A stretch of 64,000 bases of DNA from Candidatus Krumholzibacteriota bacterium (GTDB lineage: Bacteria > Krumholzibacteriota > Krumholzibacteriia > Krumholzibacteriales > WJIX01): positions 594,642 through 658,641 of the forward strand of contig JAXHNR010000002.1 in assembly GCA_034520215.1 (NCBI GenBank). The letters are read 5' to 3'. The translations under genes were made by a program, and so were the position numbers. Each line of letters opens with the position of its first letter. Position 1 is the stretch's first letter. Below the pieces are notes generated by a model. It saw only the letters and a program-made list of their open reading frames with translations. It was not told where the DNA came from and ran no database searches. Below, in pieces: positions 1-8,690 of the stretch.

Positions 1-469
1 CGTGATTCTTTATCATTATTACATCCCTGTTTGCCGCGGCTTCGAAGACCTCCCCGGCTAATTTTTCGGACCCCATAAGAGCATAAGGCACATTGGCTAT
101 TTGTCCCAGTATAAATCGTGATTCACCTGTGAGATTGGTTTTTATCTCTATGTTGGATGCTGACAGGATGGTTGCCCAAGGGGGATGAGCGTGTATAACG
201 GCTTTGATATCATCGCGTCGTTTATAGATTTTAAGATGAAGGGAGGTTTCCATACTGGGTGTAAGGTCACCGGAAAGATTTCTGCCGTCATTTGAAACTT
301 CACAAATACTCGCGGCTGTGACCCTTCCCTTGTCGAGCCCCGATGGAGTAACAAGGATCGAGTTTGCGCCGTTTCTCAGACTGATATTTCCTCCTAGCGC
401 CGTTGTAAGTCCGCGCGCGTAGAGGCGGTTCATAAAGTAGGCGATTTCTTCTTTTTTCCCTGATGACAT
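1..469 (-). CDS. Class II aldolase/adducin family protein (C-terminus cut by window edge)
   Basis: I translated this from the minus strand; it begins with ATG at 469 and runs off the left edge, so about 156 N-terminal residues are visible. Diagnostic motifs are the early GGNIS segment, a TPSG segment about 20 residues later, and HAHPP, which supplies two of the metal-binding histidines of this family. Family members (fuculose-phosphate aldolase, ribulose-5-phosphate 4-epimerase, methylthioribulose-phosphate dehydratase) use Zn to cleave or rearrange sugar phosphates in the cytosol. The substrate cannot be told without the C-terminal half. The gene is divergent from the MEMO-family gene at 597. 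Confidence 0.85.
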   Translation of the reverse strand, partial: MSSGKKEEIAYFMNRLYARGLTTALGGNISLRNGANSILVTPSGLDKGRVTAASICEVSNDGRNLSGDLTPSMETSLHLKIYKRRDDIKAVIHAHPPWATILSASNIEIKTNLTGESRFILGQIANVPYALMGSEKLAGEVFEAAANRDVIMIKNH

Positions 470-596
470 GGTATTTGCCTGTTTAAAATTGTCGTTCTAT
501 CTGTTATTCTTCATTACTATCATATAAATTAACAGAATAAAAGGAAATATAAAACGGTTCCGAGTGATTGAATCTTACTTGGGGAGGGGTATTGAT

Positions 597-1742
597 ATGA
601 AATATCTGGTGATTACAACATGTCTCTTAATGTTGATGATATCGACGTCTGTTTCTTCGTTTGGAAAAAATAAGTCTATAGAAGAGACGAGGTGTCCCAT
701 GGATACTGTCGGGTATGCTGTTACACCTTCACAGACCGTGGCTGTTATAAATTTATGTGATTCCCTTGAAAACGCTCGATGTTTGGAGAATGAACGTTTA
801 CATCCCGTAATGTCCAAAAGGGAGTTGATCGCCGCGGTCTGCCCGCATGACGATTATCTGTATGCCGCTCCCGTTTATTTTCACGTGATGAGAGAAATTA
901 CAGCCCCTGTGATTTTAATGATTGGCGTTTCTCACCGTGCCAGACATATGGGGATAGAGGGGAAATTGATTTTTGATGATTTTAAAACCTGGAAAGGTCC
1001 CTATGGAAAAGTAAAGGTTTCCAGTCTCAGGGATGATATTATTGAGGCTCTTCCGCCGGAAATTGTTATTGTTGACGGCGATATTCACGCGGAGGAACAT
1101 TCTCTTGAGGCTTTTCTGCCCTTCCTGCAGTATCCGGGATTCCCTGACAGAAATAAAGCCCTGGAGAGGAGAAATTATTCTTTTCCGAGGATTATTCCCA
1201 TTCTTGTTACCAGATTTAAGGGGGAATCGCAGGGGAAAGCAGCCGGCAGGCTCGCCTCAGTTCTGAAAAAAGAGATGGAAGAGAGGGGTTGGATTCTGGG
1301 AGAAGACCTGCAGATTCTTATTTCAGCCGATTGCGTGCACTATGGAGATAAAAAATGGGGCGGGCGCAATTTCGCGCCTTTCGGAACGGATGACCAAGGG
1401 TATGAGAAGGCCTTAAAACAGGAAATGAAGGTAATAGATTCATCTTTAACGGGTGTAATAGATGATAAAAGGATAAATCGATTCAGATCTCTGGTTGAGA
1501 GGGATGACCCTGAGTTCCCCTATAAAATCCCGTGGTGCGGGGTTTATTCGATTCCTTTCGGTTTGAGTACCGCCCGCAGGTTGTGTGAACTTGTAGGCCG
1601 TGAACCCCCGGAGGGGTTTTTGCTGAAATATCAGACCAGCCTGGAACCTGGAAGGATCAACCCTGAACCTGACGGACTTGGAGTAACAAACATTAATACA
1701 CTTCATCATTGGGTTGGATACGCGGCTGTGGGTTACTGGTAA
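597..1742 (+). CDS. MEMO-family protein (AmmeMemoRadiSam B type) with N-terminal signal segment
   Basis: The start is ATG 597, 6 nt after a GGGGAGGGG ribosome binding site; an in-frame start at 564 has none. The 381-residue protein begins with Lys followed by a hydrophobic run (residues 4-18), which looks like a signal peptide or anchor. The MEMO fold is supported by the conserved set of family residues: H84 (in PHDDY), H164 and H168 (HAEEHS), D245 and H248 (SADCVHYG) and C314 (CGVYSI). In the family these surround a metal or active-site pocket related to extradiol dioxygenases. The biochemical role is unsettled. The usual AmmeMemoRadiSam partners (AMMECR1 and radical SAM) are not nearby. An export signal is unusual for this family. 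Confidence 0.85.
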   Translation: MKYLVITTCLLMLMISTSVSSFGKNKSIEETRCPMDTVGYAVTPSQTVAVINLCDSLENARCLENERLHPVMSKRELIAAVCPHDDYLYAAPVYFHVMREITAPVILMIGVSHRARHMGIEGKLIFDDFKTWKGPYGKVKVSSLRDDIIEALPPEIVIVDGDIHAEEHSLEAFLPFLQYPGFPDRNKALERRNYSFPRIIPILVTRFKGESQGKAAGRLASVLKKEMEERGWILGEDLQILISADCVHYGDKKWGGRNFAPFGTDDQGYEKALKQEMKVIDSSLTGVIDDKRINRFRSLVERDDPEFPYKIPWCGVYSIPFGLSTARRLCELVGREPPEGFLLKYQTSLEPGRINPEPDGLGVTNINTLHHWVGYAAVGYW

Positions 1743-1748
1743 AGTATG

Positions 1749-2096
1749 TCAGCCGGGGAATAATTCTATTACATCACCCTGATTAGAATGGGTTTCGGAC
1801 AGTGTGTTTGGAGGAAGCTCAATCGCGCCGATAGCACCGTCGGCTGATTCCGTGAAACAGCCCGGGGGGAAGTTTCTCAATATCCTTATTATTCTTCTGT
1901 TTTTATCGATAAAAATTATATCTACCGGTTTTTTCATTCCTACGGTATAGATTCCGCTGCATTGATGCAGCCACAACGCGCATCCCGTTGGTATTCCGTA
2001 ATTATTTATCCGCGTGAGTGTTTTCTTGAAATTTGAAGCTAGAGTAAGGAGAGTGTCTCCAAGTATGGTGTTTTGTGTTAGATTCAGAACAGACAT
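1749..2096 (-). CDS. DUF192 family protein
   Basis: This 115-residue protein carries the DUF192 core: a VGMKKPVDIIFID strand, an IRILRNFPPG turn and the acidic C-terminal GDVIEL strand. The ATG at 2096 follows GAGGAG by 5 nt. It lies 10 nt downstream of the membrane protein at 2107-2715 on the same strand, so the two are probably co-transcribed. DUF192 proteins are small beta-rich proteins of unknown function. Many are exported, but no clear signal peptide is visible here. It converges on the MEMO gene with 6 nt between the stop codons. Confidence 0.85.
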   Translation of the reverse strand: MSVLNLTQNTILGDTLLTLASNFKKTLTRINNYGIPTGCALWLHQCSGIYTVGMKKPVDIIFIDKNRRIIRILRNFPPGCFTESADGAIGAIELPPNTLSETHSNQGDVIELFPG

Positions 2097-2106
2097 TTAT
2101 TCTCCT

Positions 2107-2715
2107 CTATACAAAAACTCCTATTATTACTACGGCGAGAGTTGACATCGCGAGCATTGTTTTCCAGGGTCCTATCCTGATATTTTTTGTCATTTGTTCT
2201 CCATCCTCATACTTATATTCTAATCCGTCAGGTTGTCCGTTTTCATTATCCATTCTGGATGCTTCTATTCGGGAGAGCTGAGATGTAAGATTTTCTTGTG
2301 CCGGAATAGTAAACTGAAGTAAGAGTGCCGGATTTCGAAAATTAGACAGGACCATAAGCTGTCGCGATTTAAAAAGCTTTGAAATGGCAAGAAAGGTAAA
2401 GAGAATAATAAAAACAAGTATTGAACCGAGGGGGCCTGTAATTGCTCCGGCCGCGGCTGAATAAAGAAATCCCAATTTTGACGTTTTTTTATAGAATCTG
2501 ATCGGTGTTGTAAGTAAAAGTGATATAAAAATACCCGAAACTGAGAAATAAACACCACTTATTCCATCTCTGAACGCGTGAACAGCCAGCGACATTACCG
2601 CCGTGAATATTATTGCTGTAAGAACCTTCTTTTTCGGCCTGCTCGTTATAATTATCATAATGAAGGCAACAGCCAGAATTTTAAGAATCAAAGTCTGCAA
2701 ATGATATGTTCCCAT
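2107..2715 (-). CDS. Membrane protein resembling a degenerate A24 prepilin peptidase
   Basis: The start is taken as ATG 2715, six nt after GGAAGG; the in-frame GTG at 2721 is too close to that site. The 202-residue protein has four or five hydrophobic segments in its first 120 residues, a soluble Gln/Glu-rich stretch, and a final C-terminal membrane segment. The segment from SKLGFLYSAAAGAITGP resembles the 'GAGDVKLLAAVGAFLGP' region of CpaA/TadV-type A24 peptidases, but the catalytic GxGD aspartate is missing. If the resemblance is right, this is an inactive or repurposed relative. It could equally be an unrelated membrane protein. DUF192 lies immediately downstream. Confidence 0.5.
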   Translation of the reverse strand: MGTYHLQTLILKILAVAFIMIIITSRPKKKVLTAIIFTAVMSLAVHAFRDGISGVYFSVSGIFISLLLTTPIRFYKKTSKLGFLYSAAAGAITGPLGSILVFIILFTFLAISKLFKSRQLMVLSNFRNPALLLQFTIPAQENLTSQLSRIEASRMDNENGQPDGLEYKYEDGEQMTKNIRIGPWKTMLAMSTLAVVIIGVFV

Positions 2716-3044
2716 CGACACCCTTCCTTTTTGCTTAATACTGTTTCTTCTTTTATAGCAGAAACAAGAAATGTTCCTTAATCCGGCCCCTAATCACCTG
2801 GGAAAAAGAGCGGTTTTATTACCTAGATCAAATTATGTAATTATTTTTATTACAGCGAGTTACAGAGGTTGATAAAACGGATTATTATTATAAGCGCAAA
2901 TTTTAATAAATATACCGGAGTTTGGAATCAAATATTGTGGGGAAATTCCACCATGTAATCCCGGTGGTATAGGGAGCATTGGTGATTGTTACTACTTTTT
3001 TGACTCGTGTGTTGAAAGCATTTCGCGTAATTTAGTGCTGTTCC
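2716..3044. other. Intergenic region without recognised gene
   Basis: A/T-rich spacer of about 330 nt between two minus-strand genes. It must hold the promoter of the 2107-2715 gene, but I see no convincing -35/-10 pair, hairpin terminator or short gene. Confidence 0.5.
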
Positions 3045-4376
3045 TTAATGTGCCTCATCGCGTCTTGTGATTTCCCCTTCAGAATCCTCTTCTTCATCTG
3101 CTTTTAAGTACTTAAAGACAGTTTTCTCCTTAAAGAGCAGGAACGGGAGTATAGCGCCGATTATGGCGGGCACGGTATAGGAGTGTCCGAATATCGCCGC
3201 TGAAATAAGAATTGAAGCTATGGGAATATTTAATCCTGAAGCGAGTATACCTGATATACAGGAGACGATAACCGCGTAATACGCGCTTGATCCCGGCTCG
3301 ATACCTGAGATGCTGCAGAGAAACGCTCCGCATCCCGCTCCTATAATAAGTATGGGAGCTGTAAGGCCTCCGCTCATTCCGCTTCCCACCGTTAGTGAAG
3401 TTACCATAATCTTTAATATCACGAAGCTGATGATGATAAGCGGTATGTTGCCGAAATTAATAGATAGTAAAGAGAGGTCCTCTAGACTGCCGCCGGCAAA
3501 AATTCGAAAAAGGGGCATTGATGTTCCAAGCACCGCCTTTGCTCCGGAGAGCCATAGGACTGATACGGTTAAACACGAAAGGAGTACCGGAAAAGGCTGT
3601 CTCGCGGATATACTTTGAAACAGGTCTGAGATTTTATCAAATATTGTTATAAACAATAATCCCGCCGCGCTGCTTATTATTCCGGCAAGAGGCAGCAGCA
3701 TTAAAATGTAGAGATCGTTTCTGAATGGAGCAGCGTGTACTCGAAAGACCGGCTCCAGTCCGAGTGAGAAAGAAGTGATTACGGCGATAACACCCGCCAG
3801 AATCGAAGGGAAAAGGTCTGAATATTTAAGTGATCTCTTACTTAATATCTCGACGGCAAAGAAAGCACCGCCGAGGGGCGATAAGAATATCGCGCTGATA
3901 ATACCGCTCATACCGCATATTGCCGCCGCGCGAAGCGCTTCTTCGTGCCTTATCTTAAACACTGTAAGAACTTTTGAGTAGATCAGAGAGCTGATACCGG
4001 CGCCAATTCTTGATAGAGGACCGACTATTCCTCCGCTTCCGCATAAACCCAGGGTCAGAAGAGTCGCGGGTATTTTCAGCAATGTGGCAGGTGTGCTGAA
4101 TTTACCGCCCTTTTGATTTATGGCTTTTATATAAGACGGTATTCCGTCATGTCCGGCATCTGAGTGGTATCTAAGTATTAATGACCCCAGAATAAACGCT
4201 CCGGCAACGGGTAATAAAAACCCCCATAGGTTGTCCGCGCGGTCGGTATATTTGCTTATAAATTTCAGAGTAGATGTAAAGGCTTCAACGATTACAGCTC
4301 CGCTGATTCCAGCCAGGACTGACAAAATAATCATCCCGGAGAATTTACCGATTGTGTTGACGGAGAATTTATCCAT
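3045..4376 (-). CDS. CLC-family chloride channel/transporter without gating glutamate
   Basis: The 443-residue polytopic protein has the three selectivity-filter blocks of the CLC family: HDGIP (residues 76-80, in place of GSGIP), GIVGP (116-120, in place of G(K/R)EGP) and GGLTAP (336-341, matching GxFxP). There are no C-terminal CBS domains. The external gating glutamate of CLC antiporters is V118 here. The internal proton glutamate position, compared with AVEIL at 174-178, appears to be I177. In characterised CLCs, loss of these glutamates uncouples proton transport, so passive anion conduction is the best guess. The C-terminal tail is strongly acidic. It is followed by the glycosyltransferase gene on the same strand with a 40-nt gap. 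Confidence 0.88.
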   Translation of the reverse strand: MDKFSVNTIGKFSGMIILSVLAGISGAVIVEAFTSTLKFISKYTDRADNLWGFLLPVAGAFILGSLILRYHSDAGHDGIPSYIKAINQKGGKFSTPATLLKIPATLLTLGLCGSGGIVGPLSRIGAGISSLIYSKVLTVFKIRHEEALRAAAICGMSGIISAIFLSPLGGAFFAVEILSKRSLKYSDLFPSILAGVIAVITSFSLGLEPVFRVHAAPFRNDLYILMLLPLAGIISSAAGLLFITIFDKISDLFQSISARQPFPVLLSCLTVSVLWLSGAKAVLGTSMPLFRIFAGGSLEDLSLLSINFGNIPLIIISFVILKIMVTSLTVGSGMSGGLTAPILIIGAGCGAFLCSISGIEPGSSAYYAVIVSCISGILASGLNIPIASILISAAIFGHSYTVPAIIGAILPFLLFKEKTVFKYLKADEEEDSEGEITRRDEAH

Positions 4377-4416
4377 AGCGTACTATTTCTTAGATTATTT
4401 ACAACCTTAACGATCG

Positions 4417-5496
4417 TCAGCGTTTTCTTTTTTCGATCAGTCTTAACATCTCTTCTTCCACGCGTTTCATATTCACTTCCCACAGGCCGCGGTCGATAAT
4501 TTTACTTATATTGATTTTACGGGCTTTCCGCGTAAAATTTCTATCTTTAGCCGTTTTGACTACAGATTCCGCGAGTATGTCGGGGGCGCCGGTAGGCACT
4601 ATCATTCCGTTTTCTCCGTCCTCGATCCATTCCCTGTTTCCTTCAAGGTCGGTTACAATAGGGGTCAAGCCGCTTGCCATCGCTTCGAGGAGGGAGACGG
4701 AAGTGGAATCGGAAAGCGATGTTGATATATATATATCGCTTTTTCTAAGCTCCCGTGAAAGTTCTTCCGGGCTGAGTCTTCCCTTAAAAGTGAATTTTTC
4801 GCCTACCCCGAGTCTGTCAACTTTTTTCTCGAGATTTTCACGTTCAGGCCCGTCCCCGCATATAATAAAGTAAGCGTTTATTTCATTTAAAATTTTGGGA
4901 GAGGCTTCTATTAAGAGTTCTATATTGTATATATTATAAAGATTACGAGTGCTTATTATCAATGTTTTACCGTTATCGGCTGATGGTTCGTTCTTTTCAT
5001 CGGATGGATAGAAGAGATTCTTGTCTATACCGAAGTATATTTTGAGGATATTTTTCTTCATAGCGCCCGCCTCAGCCGCGATTCTTGAAAGATCCTCAGA
5101 GTCAGCCGTGATTAAATCCGCTTTTTCAATCGAGTAGTTTATCTGCAGTTTATGGATGAAGTGTTTTCTGTAATCCACGAGAAGGTCGGAGCCGAGAGCT
5201 GATAAAACTAGAGGTCTGTAGCCGCATAAGGCCCCGATCAATCCGTATCCGCTGATATAGAGTGAGTTGACAATATCGGGGCGGAACACGCCGAGCTTTT
5301 TCTTTACTGTCCCGAGTGATGAGAGGTATCCGAGAAGATCTGTGGGCAGGTTTTTTCTCAGATGTATTACAGGCACGGGAGAATTTACTGTTTTCTCAAA
5401 GGAGAGCAGAAGAACTTCGTGGCCTTGCTTCTGAAAGAAACCTCCCCAGCGTTTTATATGATTAAGTGAGCCGTCTCCTAGAATAGCGATCCGCAT
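4417..5496 (-). CDS. Glycosyltransferase family 4
   Basis: Start ATG 5496 (MRIAILGDGS) follows AAAGGA by 6 nt; the in-frame ATG at 5511 lies upstream of that site. The 359-residue GT-B fold protein has a glycine-rich N-terminal loop and a C-terminal donor domain with the CGDGPER and FKGRLSPEE segments. The GT4 'E-x7-E' motif appears as D263-x7-E271 (LLEAMASG), a conservative variant. It probably transfers a sugar from a nucleotide donor in envelope glycan synthesis on the cytoplasmic face. No acceptor or polysaccharide cluster is adjacent, so specificity is open. Confidence 0.87.
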   Translation of the reverse strand: MRIAILGDGSLNHIKRWGGFFQKQGHEVLLLSFEKTVNSPVPVIHLRKNLPTDLLGYLSSLGTVKKKLGVFRPDIVNSLYISGYGLIGALCGYRPLVLSALGSDLLVDYRKHFIHKLQINYSIEKADLITADSEDLSRIAAEAGAMKKNILKIYFGIDKNLFYPSDEKNEPSADNGKTLIISTRNLYNIYNIELLIEASPKILNEINAYFIICGDGPERENLEKKVDRLGVGEKFTFKGRLSPEELSRELRKSDIYISTSLSDSTSVSLLEAMASGLTPIVTDLEGNREWIEDGENGMIVPTGAPDILAESVVKTAKDRNFTRKARKINISKIIDRGLWEVNMKRVEEEMLRLIEKRKR

Positions 5497-5695
5497 GAAG
5501 TTTCCTTTCATCAGATATTGTTAATATTTTACTGAAGGTTATAATTTATCGGGATAAATGTATATATTTTTCCATCCTTTCTTTATATCCTGTTTTCGAA
5601 ATTATTAAATATGCCGATTGTTATGAACGGGGATATTCGTTAATGTTTAAGCATAAGGCCGCATCGCTTTAAATTGGATGAACAGGGAAAACGGT

Positions 5696-6376
5696 ATGGG
5701 GAAACCCTCAAGGCTGATTGATATTTTTAACCTTCTTAATGATTGGTACGGACCGAGAAACTGGTGGCCGGTTACTCCCCCCGGGAAGACACATCCCGAA
5801 TACACGGGTGGCCCCGAGAACCCCGAGCAGATATTCGAAGTTGCCGTCGGGGCTGTTCTTACGCAGAACACATCGTGGAAGAACGCCGCCCGCGCTGTTT
5901 GTAACCTTAACGAATCGGGCATTCTAAACCCGGAAGCTATTTTAAAGATGGATGAGAAGCGGCTCGGAAAAATCATTCGTCCCTCAGGCTATTACAATAT
6001 GAAGGCAAAGAAACTCAAGGTGCTTGCCGGATATTTTATTCAGAATAATAATATCAACCGTCAGTCTCTTCTCGAGCTTTACGGAATAGGACCGGAAACC
6101 GCTGATTCCATTATGCTTTACGCTTTAAATAAACCTTATTTTGTCGTTGACGCTTATACAAGAAGGTTATTTGGAAGGCTTGGTATTATAGAAAGAAACG
6201 GTTCCTATGAAACTATAAGGGGATATTTTGAAAAGAATCTTCCGGATGACAGCCGGCTGTTCAATCAATTTCACGCTCTTATAGTAGAACACGCAAAATC
6301 CTGTTGCAGAAAAGTCCCTCTCTGTTCGGATTGCCCATTGAGGACTTACTGCCGGTATTCCGGCAATAGAGTCTGA
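5696..6376 (+). CDS. Endonuclease III-related DNA glycosylase (COG2231/MagIII-like)
   Basis: Start ATG 5696 has AGGGA 7 nt upstream and is preferred over ATG 5678. The 226-residue protein has the HhH-GPD fold: hairpin LYGIGPETADS (128-138), catalytic-type D152 in VVDAYTRR, and a C-terminal C203-x6-C210-x2-C213-x5-C219 [4Fe-4S] cluster. The lysine that makes bifunctional Nth an AP lyase (GVGRKTA) is replaced by Glu in GIGPETA. That matches the COG2231 subgroup, to which Helicobacter 3-methyladenine glycosylase MagIII belongs. It likely removes damaged bases in base excision repair. It is divergent from the glycosyltransferase. Confidence 0.88.
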   Translation: MGKPSRLIDIFNLLNDWYGPRNWWPVTPPGKTHPEYTGGPENPEQIFEVAVGAVLTQNTSWKNAARAVCNLNESGILNPEAILKMDEKRLGKIIRPSGYYNMKAKKLKVLAGYFIQNNNINRQSLLELYGIGPETADSIMLYALNKPYFVVDAYTRRLFGRLGIIERNGSYETIRGYFEKNLPDDSRLFNQFHALIVEHAKSCCRKVPLCSDCPLRTYCRYSGNRV

Positions 6377-6829
6377 TTTTATTAAAAACCGGCTTTAAAG
6401 ATATATTACCAAGATTTCCGTGTATACGACGAGGATAGAATGGCATTAGCTCCGCGTGTAAAATGCCTGTGAAGGCAGACTTCAGCGCGGATATTATCCC
6501 ACCGTCCACGTATCCTGTTCGCCCCCCTAAATTCTGAAATATAATCCGATTAACGTCCTGAATATATTTTACCCAGCATAGTGTGAACAATTCTTGCCCT
6601 GTAATTTGTGGGCATAAATTATGACCGTGTATCATAAAACGTTGTTAACTTATTATATAATGGAGGGTTAGCTTAATATTGTAAATACAGGCAAGAAGGA
6701 AGAAGGATCTCTAACTACCTTCCGGCCTGAGTCTTGCTCCTATATATAGCTTTCAGTTAGCTTCTATAAAAGATTGATTGAAATTCGGGCGGGTGGACAG
6801 AAACTTATCACCTGAAAGAGGTTTTAAAG
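6377..6829. other. Intergenic region, no recognised gene
   Basis: About 450 nt, A/T-rich. A TATAAT sequence occurs near 6654-6659 without a convincing -35 box. No terminator-grade hairpin or conserved small gene is apparent. It presumably carries the promoter of the STAS/kinase-like pair. Confidence 0.5.
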
Positions 6830-7147
6830 ATGAGCGATTTCCAAATCAAAGTGGGAGAGAAAGAAAAGGACCGCAGCTGCCTCATCGTGACGTCGGGCCG
6901 GCTCGATAGTGACAGCGCGTTGGAAATGGAAGATGAATTGACGGAGCTGATGAGAAGGAAATCAATAGATCTTAAAATCGATATGAAGGATCTTTCGTTT
7001 ATTTCCGAAGAGGGTATGGGATTACTGTTGGGCATTCAGTCTTCACTCAGCAGCGAAGGCCGATCTGTTGTTTTTATGAACGTACCGGGTAAGATAGGCG
7101 CGAAAATGAAGATGATCGGAGCCGGCAGCTATTTTGAGTGTGTGTAA
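6830..7147 (+). CDS. STAS-domain protein (anti-sigma factor antagonist-like) with Glu at the phosphoserine position
   Basis: The 105-residue single-domain STAS protein has the expected beta-strand/helix order, with SGRLDSDSA (22-30) and the switch segment DLSFISEEGMG (54-64). Against SpoIIAA (DSSGLG), the phosphorylatable Ser just before the Gly is E61 and the preceding residue is E60. Known family behaviour is control by Ser phosphorylation from an HATPase-type kinase such as SpoIIAB/RsbW. Acidic residues here would mimic a permanently phosphorylated state. It lies 82 nt upstream of a degenerate kinase-like protein on the same strand, and the two may form a signalling pair. No sigma factor gene is adjacent. 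Confidence 0.83.
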   Translation: MSDFQIKVGEKEKDRSCLIVTSGRLDSDSALEMEDELTELMRRKSIDLKIDMKDLSFISEEGMGLLLGIQSSLSSEGRSVVFMNVPGKIGAKMKMIGAGSYFECV

Positions 7148-7229
7148 AATAATGCGTGATAAAGGGAATCCTTGTCAGAGGAAATTTTAAAACAGGATAT
7201 ATGACGGCACTTTTGAAAAAGGATTTTTG

Positions 7230-8663
7230 ATGAGTAAAGAAACGGAAGATAAAGATTATAGAAACGCGGATGCCCTTAACAAGTTCCGCGAGGAGCTCCG
7301 TAAATCTGATTATATGTTGAAAAGTGTTCTGGAATTGTCCGAAAAGCTTATTTCAACCCTTGATATAAAGAGGTTGGCGAGGATTTTTGCAATGTCTATA
7401 GCGGGGAACCTGGGGATTAACAGAGTTTCAGTTTTTGTTGCTTCTGCGGGCGGCGGGAGCCTCAGGTCGATATATTCATTGGGGACGGGGTCAGATTTCG
7501 ATCTCAAGTCAATGAATGTAAGCAATGTTTTCATAAAATGGCTGAGAGAGGAGAAAACCCCCGTTCATATTGACACTATCTATACGGGCAAATCTTCCGG
7601 GTTACTTGTAAAAGGAAAGTGGCTTGAGAAGATCGTAAAAAGCGGATTTGGTTATCTTTTTCCCCTGCAGTTCGATGGTAACCTGAAAGGATTGATATTT
7701 TTCAGCGGAAAAGTCGACGGAAAGGGTTTCGACAAAGATGACAGTGAACTTTTGAAAATTCTTATGAGGATCGGTTCGGCGGCGGTTAAAAACGCACTTG
7801 ATTTTGAGGCGCTGTCAAAATCCAGCGTTAAAAGGAATAGTTTCTCGGAAGTGAAGTCGGAATTGACAAGCCGCCGCTCGTTCGAACTGAACACACCTCT
7901 GACAGTATTGAAAAGTACATTGTGGTCGATTGAGTCGAATGCCGTCAGTGAATCTCTCATGCTGGATATGGCCCGAGACGCGGCAAAACATCTTGAAAGC
8001 GGCATAAATGAACTGGCCAACATCGCGGAAATTGAATTTGATGGAACGGGTCTCCAGTTTAGAATGACAGATATTTCTACTATTGTGGAAGAATGCCTGA
8101 GGAAGATACTGCCGGATATAGAAGAGAAAGGGATTTCGGTCATATTCGATGAAAAGGTGTTTCGTGAGGTAAGGGTAGATCGGGCGAGAATCAAAATCGC
8201 GGTGGAAGAGATAATCGGCAGCGCGGTTAAGTTTATGCCGAGCGGGGGACGTCTTAAAATCGCCTTATCTATCTATCAGACAGGTCCGAATGAAATGGAG
8301 GGTATAGAATTAAGATATTACGACAGCAGTGATGTAGACGCTATGCCGTCTGAAAAGGATATCAGCAGTAAAAATGAAACGGTCGGTATAAACGGTGTTC
8401 TGGAGAAGCAGTTGAGAGATATTACGGCCGGGGAATGGTTAGTTCTAAGGGTGAAGAACAGCGGAGGCGGAACTGAAGAAGAGAAAGTTGATAAGACAGT
8501 GAAGCTTTCCCCGAAGAGATCAAATTCCAGTGAGAAAAGAGTGAAGAGAATGGGCGCGGGGCTTTTTATTTCTCAAAAGATAATATCAGAGCATGACGGA
8601 AAACTCTATTACCGCAGCACCGAAGATGAGGGAACAGAATTTTCCGTCTGGCTGCCCGCTTAA
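7230..8663 (+). CDS. GAF-domain sensor with degenerate histidine-kinase module (predicted pseudokinase)
   Basis: Start ATG 7230 follows AAAAAGGA by 6 nt. The 477-residue protein has an N-terminal helix, a GAF domain (about 35-190) and a HisKA/HATPase-like module (about 205-477). The module is recognisable but lacks catalytic residues. The H-box reads FELNTPL, with F218 where the phosphoacceptor His belongs. The N-box IIGSAVKF has S331 for Asn. The G1 position is N410 in VKNSGGG rather than Asp. The G2 box GAGLFISQK (442-450) is retained. About 90 extra residues lie between N-box and G2. I infer it binds a ligand and acts by protein interaction rather than by phosphotransfer. It is preceded by the STAS gene. 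Confidence 0.8.
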   Translation: MSKETEDKDYRNADALNKFREELRKSDYMLKSVLELSEKLISTLDIKRLARIFAMSIAGNLGINRVSVFVASAGGGSLRSIYSLGTGSDFDLKSMNVSNVFIKWLREEKTPVHIDTIYTGKSSGLLVKGKWLEKIVKSGFGYLFPLQFDGNLKGLIFFSGKVDGKGFDKDDSELLKILMRIGSAAVKNALDFEALSKSSVKRNSFSEVKSELTSRRSFELNTPLTVLKSTLWSIESNAVSESLMLDMARDAAKHLESGINELANIAEIEFDGTGLQFRMTDISTIVEECLRKILPDIEEKGISVIFDEKVFREVRVDRARIKIAVEEIIGSAVKFMPSGGRLKIALSIYQTGPNEMEGIELRYYDSSDVDAMPSEKDISSKNETVGINGVLEKQLRDITAGEWLVLRVKNSGGGTEEEKVDKTVKLSPKRSNSSEKRVKRMGAGLFISQKIISEHDGKLYYRSTEDEGTEFSVWLPA

Positions 8664-8690
8664 ATCCTGTGTTTCTTTACAGTTTTCAAG

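Noticed and set aside
6279-6635. 118-codon minus-strand reading frame
   Set aside because: It overlaps the end of the endonuclease III-like gene in antisense, has no start signal and has no family-like motifs.
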